Assembly: GCA_017398245.1 (NCBI GenBank)
Contig: JAFQGN010000054.1
Location: forward strand, 1 to 6,693
Source: Clostridia bacterium
Lineage (GTDB): Bacteria > Bacillota_A > Clostridia > Christensenellales > Aristaeellaceae
Length of the DNA stretch: 6,693 nucleotides
Direction of reading: 5' to 3'
The translations under genes were made by a program, and so were the position numbers. The notes under the pieces are model-generated. The model was given only the letters and a program-made list of their open reading frames with translations. It ran no database searches and was not told the DNA's origin. Shown here piece by piece: positions 5,840 through 6,693 of this stretch; position 1 is the first letter of the stretch; the number at the start of each line of letters is the position of its first letter.

Positions 5840-5891
5840 CTCTCCGTCCGGCTGCGCGCAGCACATATCTTGCGCGAGCGGGAACGGAGAG
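5840..5891 (+). terminator. Long hairpin after the XRE gene
   Basis: CTCTCCGT (5840-5847) pairs with ACGGAGAG (5884-5891). The helix continues through CC/GG, GCT/AGC and CGCGCA/TGCGCG, with small bulges, to a 10-nt loop at 5861-5870, about 19 bp in all. No T-run follows on the plus strand. Six A residues precede it, which would give a U-tract only for minus-strand transcripts. It is likely a transcript-end or stability hairpin for the XRE mRNA. Confidence 0.5.
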
Positions 5892-5948
5892 GAGCAGTCT
5901 GCCGCCCGGAACTATGCGGAAACCTTCTTGCGCGTGCCGACCCGGTCC

Positions 5949-6005
5949 CGGGTTTCCAAAGGGCCGCAGCCCTTTGGCGGGGTGCAGGGGCGGAGCCCCG
6001 CCCCC
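5949..6005. repeat. GC-rich interspersed repeat with two short hairpins
   Basis: CCAAAGGGC (5956-5964) pairs with GCCCTTTGG (5969-5977) around CGCA. GGGGC (5987-5991) pairs with GCCCC (5995-5999) around GGA. The layout, GGTTTCCAAAGGGC then GCCCTTTGGCGGGGTGCAGG then GGGGCGGAGCCCC, matches from memory a widespread intergenic repeat in Clostridia genomes. There is only one copy here, so repetition cannot be shown from the window itself. No gene is supportable in 5836-6145. Confidence 0.6.
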
Positions 6006-6086
6006 TTCTCTCTTCCGCAGATCAATTCACTGCCGAAAGGAACCTGAAAAACTTAACGCATATGCCCGAATGATTGGTGGTTTGCG

Positions 6087-6137
6087 TCCCCTTCCGGTGC
6101 TATAATGGAGTATCCGTTTGAAAACACTGGAAGGGGA
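6087..6137 (+). promoter_or_regulatory. Extended -10 promoter of the DUF368 gene inside an inverted repeat
   Basis: TGCTATAAT, with TATAAT at 6101-6106, is a perfect extended -10; no good -35 is visible. The inverted arms CCCCTTCCGGTG (6088-6099) and CACTGGAAGGGG (6125-6136) flank it, with one G/T mismatch and one extra T/A pair outside. The right arm contains the AAGGGG ribosome binding site for the ATG at 6146. Confidence 0.65.
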
Positions 6138-6145
6138 TATGCACA

Positions 6146-6693
6146 ATGAAAAACAAGAACGGCCTGCTGCTTTGGCTGATCTGGGCGCTGGAAGGCGTCT
6201 GCTGCGGCTTCGGCGCAATTCTGCCCGGCGTGAGCGGCGGCGCGCTCATGGTCGCCTTCGGGGTATACAGGCCGCTGATCGAGACCCTCTCGCACCTGAA
6301 GACGGGCATCAAGAAATACGGCATGATGCTGGTCATGTTCGTCATCGGCGCGGCCATCGGCTTTGTCGGCTTTTCCGGCCTGGTCGCCTATCTGATGGAA
6401 AAGAACGCAACTCTGGTCACCTGCGCGTTCATCGGCTTCATCGCCGGCACTTTCCCGGAGCTTTGGCAGGATGCCGGCTCCAAGGAAGGCCATAAAAAGG
6501 GCGCGGTCATCGGCATGGCGGGCTGCTTTGTCGTGATGTGCGCGATCCTCGCGCTGCTGAGCAACGCGAGGATCGCGCACATCACGACAAAGCAGCCTGC
6601 CATGCCGATGACCGCGCCCTTTTTATGGCCTTCCTTGGAGCCGGCATCCTGCCAGAGTTCCGGGAAAGTGCCGGCGATGAAGCCGATGAACGC
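6146..6693 (+). CDS. DUF368 membrane protein (PopT-type undecaprenyl-phosphate translocase family), partial
   Basis: After a short positive N-terminus (MKNKN) there is a hydrophobic helix (LLLWLIWALEGVCCGFGAI). The family hallmark follows: PGVSGG at residues 27-32 and GVYRPLIETL. Further membrane segments are near 60-83 and 90-101, with the second family motif GFIAGTFPEL at 97-106, then a hydrophilic loop and a helix near 119-138. Recent work ties DUF368 proteins to recycling undecaprenyl phosphate across the membrane for cell-wall synthesis. ATG 6146 has AAGGGG 9 nt upstream. The family is usually about 270-320 aa. The frame stays open to the window edge (182 codons), but from codon 138 the DNA is the reverse complement of the preceding part of the gene. 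The residues after that point (NARIAHITTKQPAMPM...) are loop-rich, unlike the family, and should be treated as spurious. Confidence 0.85.
   Translation, partial: MKNKNGLLLWLIWALEGVCCGFGAILPGVSGGALMVAFGVYRPLIETLSHLKTGIKKYGMMLVMFVIGAAIGFVGFSGLVAYLMEKNATLVTCAFIGFIAGTFPELWQDAGSKEGHKKGAVIGMAGCFVVMCAILALLSNARIAHITTKQPAMPMTAPFLWPSLEPASCQSSGKVPAMKPMN
6425..6693. repeat. Near-perfect 269-bp palindrome folding the DUF368 gene on itself
   Basis: Each base at position p pairs with 13118-p, with the centre at 6559. I checked the arms base by base: 130 of 134 pairs are complementary. The exceptions are 6460/6658, 6463/6655, 6520/6598 and 6554/6564. There is no spacer beyond the tip TGC-TGA-GCA, and the palindrome runs to the last base of the window, so the true right arm may be longer. 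Confidence 0.97.

Noticed and set aside
6053..6580. Minus-strand open frame of 175 codons over the DUF368 gene
   Set aside because: It is Asp/His/Ala/Gln-rich without a domain and has its start inside the palindrome; it is the shadow of the membrane protein.
6425..6693. A covalently closed hairpin telomere of a linear replicon, which would read as a palindrome
   Set aside because: The centre lies inside a conserved coding frame, there is no telomere-resolvase or phage gene nearby, and a replicated hairpin end would give identical arms, not arms with silent differences.
6566..6693. Continuation of the DUF368 protein after residue 138
   Set aside because: The frame is open only because the palindrome has no in-frame stop; the translated residues are Pro/Met/Ser-rich and do not fit a DUF368 membrane helix.

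Overview
The window is GC-rich and compact. Its AGGAGG-type ribosome binding sites, sigma-A-like promoters (several with an extended -10 TGn) and intergenic hairpin repeats suggest an uncultivated, probably gut-associated Clostridia-type Bacillota. That placement is inferred from style and gene content; there is no rRNA or marker gene here to confirm it.

Layout: (1) positions 1-166 hold the tail of a plus-strand amidohydrolase of the SAH/MTA-deaminase type. (2) It is followed by a hairpin element, a degenerate relative of that element and a bidirectional terminator, which separate it from a convergent minus-strand gene (408-806) for a small conserved protein of unknown function. (3) A 330-base gap carries a terminator and a second copy of the hairpin element. 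(4) A two-gene minus-strand operon (4401 to 1137) encodes a TIM-barrel alpha-glycosidase of clan GH-D type (GH31/GH36-like) and, 16 nt downstream, an NAD- and Mn-dependent GH4 glycosidase whose CHGV motif hints at a uronidase. (5) Back to back with this operon, with -35 boxes that overlap, is a plus-strand GNAT acetyltransferase; a 25-bp dyad sits at the start of the glycosidase transcript. (6) A plus-strand XRE regulator with a GyrI-like ligand-binding domain follows, with a dyad around its own -10. (7) A 310-base gap holds a long hairpin, a GC-rich interspersed repeat and an extended -10 promoter enclosed by an inverted repeat. (8) The window ends in the 5' part of a DUF368 membrane protein gene (PopT-type undecaprenyl-phosphate translocase family).

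The strongest anomaly is at the right end. From 6425 to 6693 the sequence is a near-perfect 269-bp palindrome centred on 6559, folding the DUF368 gene back onto its own reverse complement. The arms differ at only four paired positions, and all four are synonymous in the DUF368 frame. This looks like two diverged alleles of one gene joined head to head, most simply a fold-back assembly or amplification chimera between strains, less likely a real inverted duplication. Protein sequence after about residue 138 of that gene should not be trusted.

Functionally, the only clear pathway is intracellular breakdown of an alpha-linked, perhaps uronic-acid-containing, oligosaccharide by the glycosidase pair. 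No transporter or sugar kinase lies within the window. I found no convincing mobile element, CRISPR array, tRNA or rRNA.
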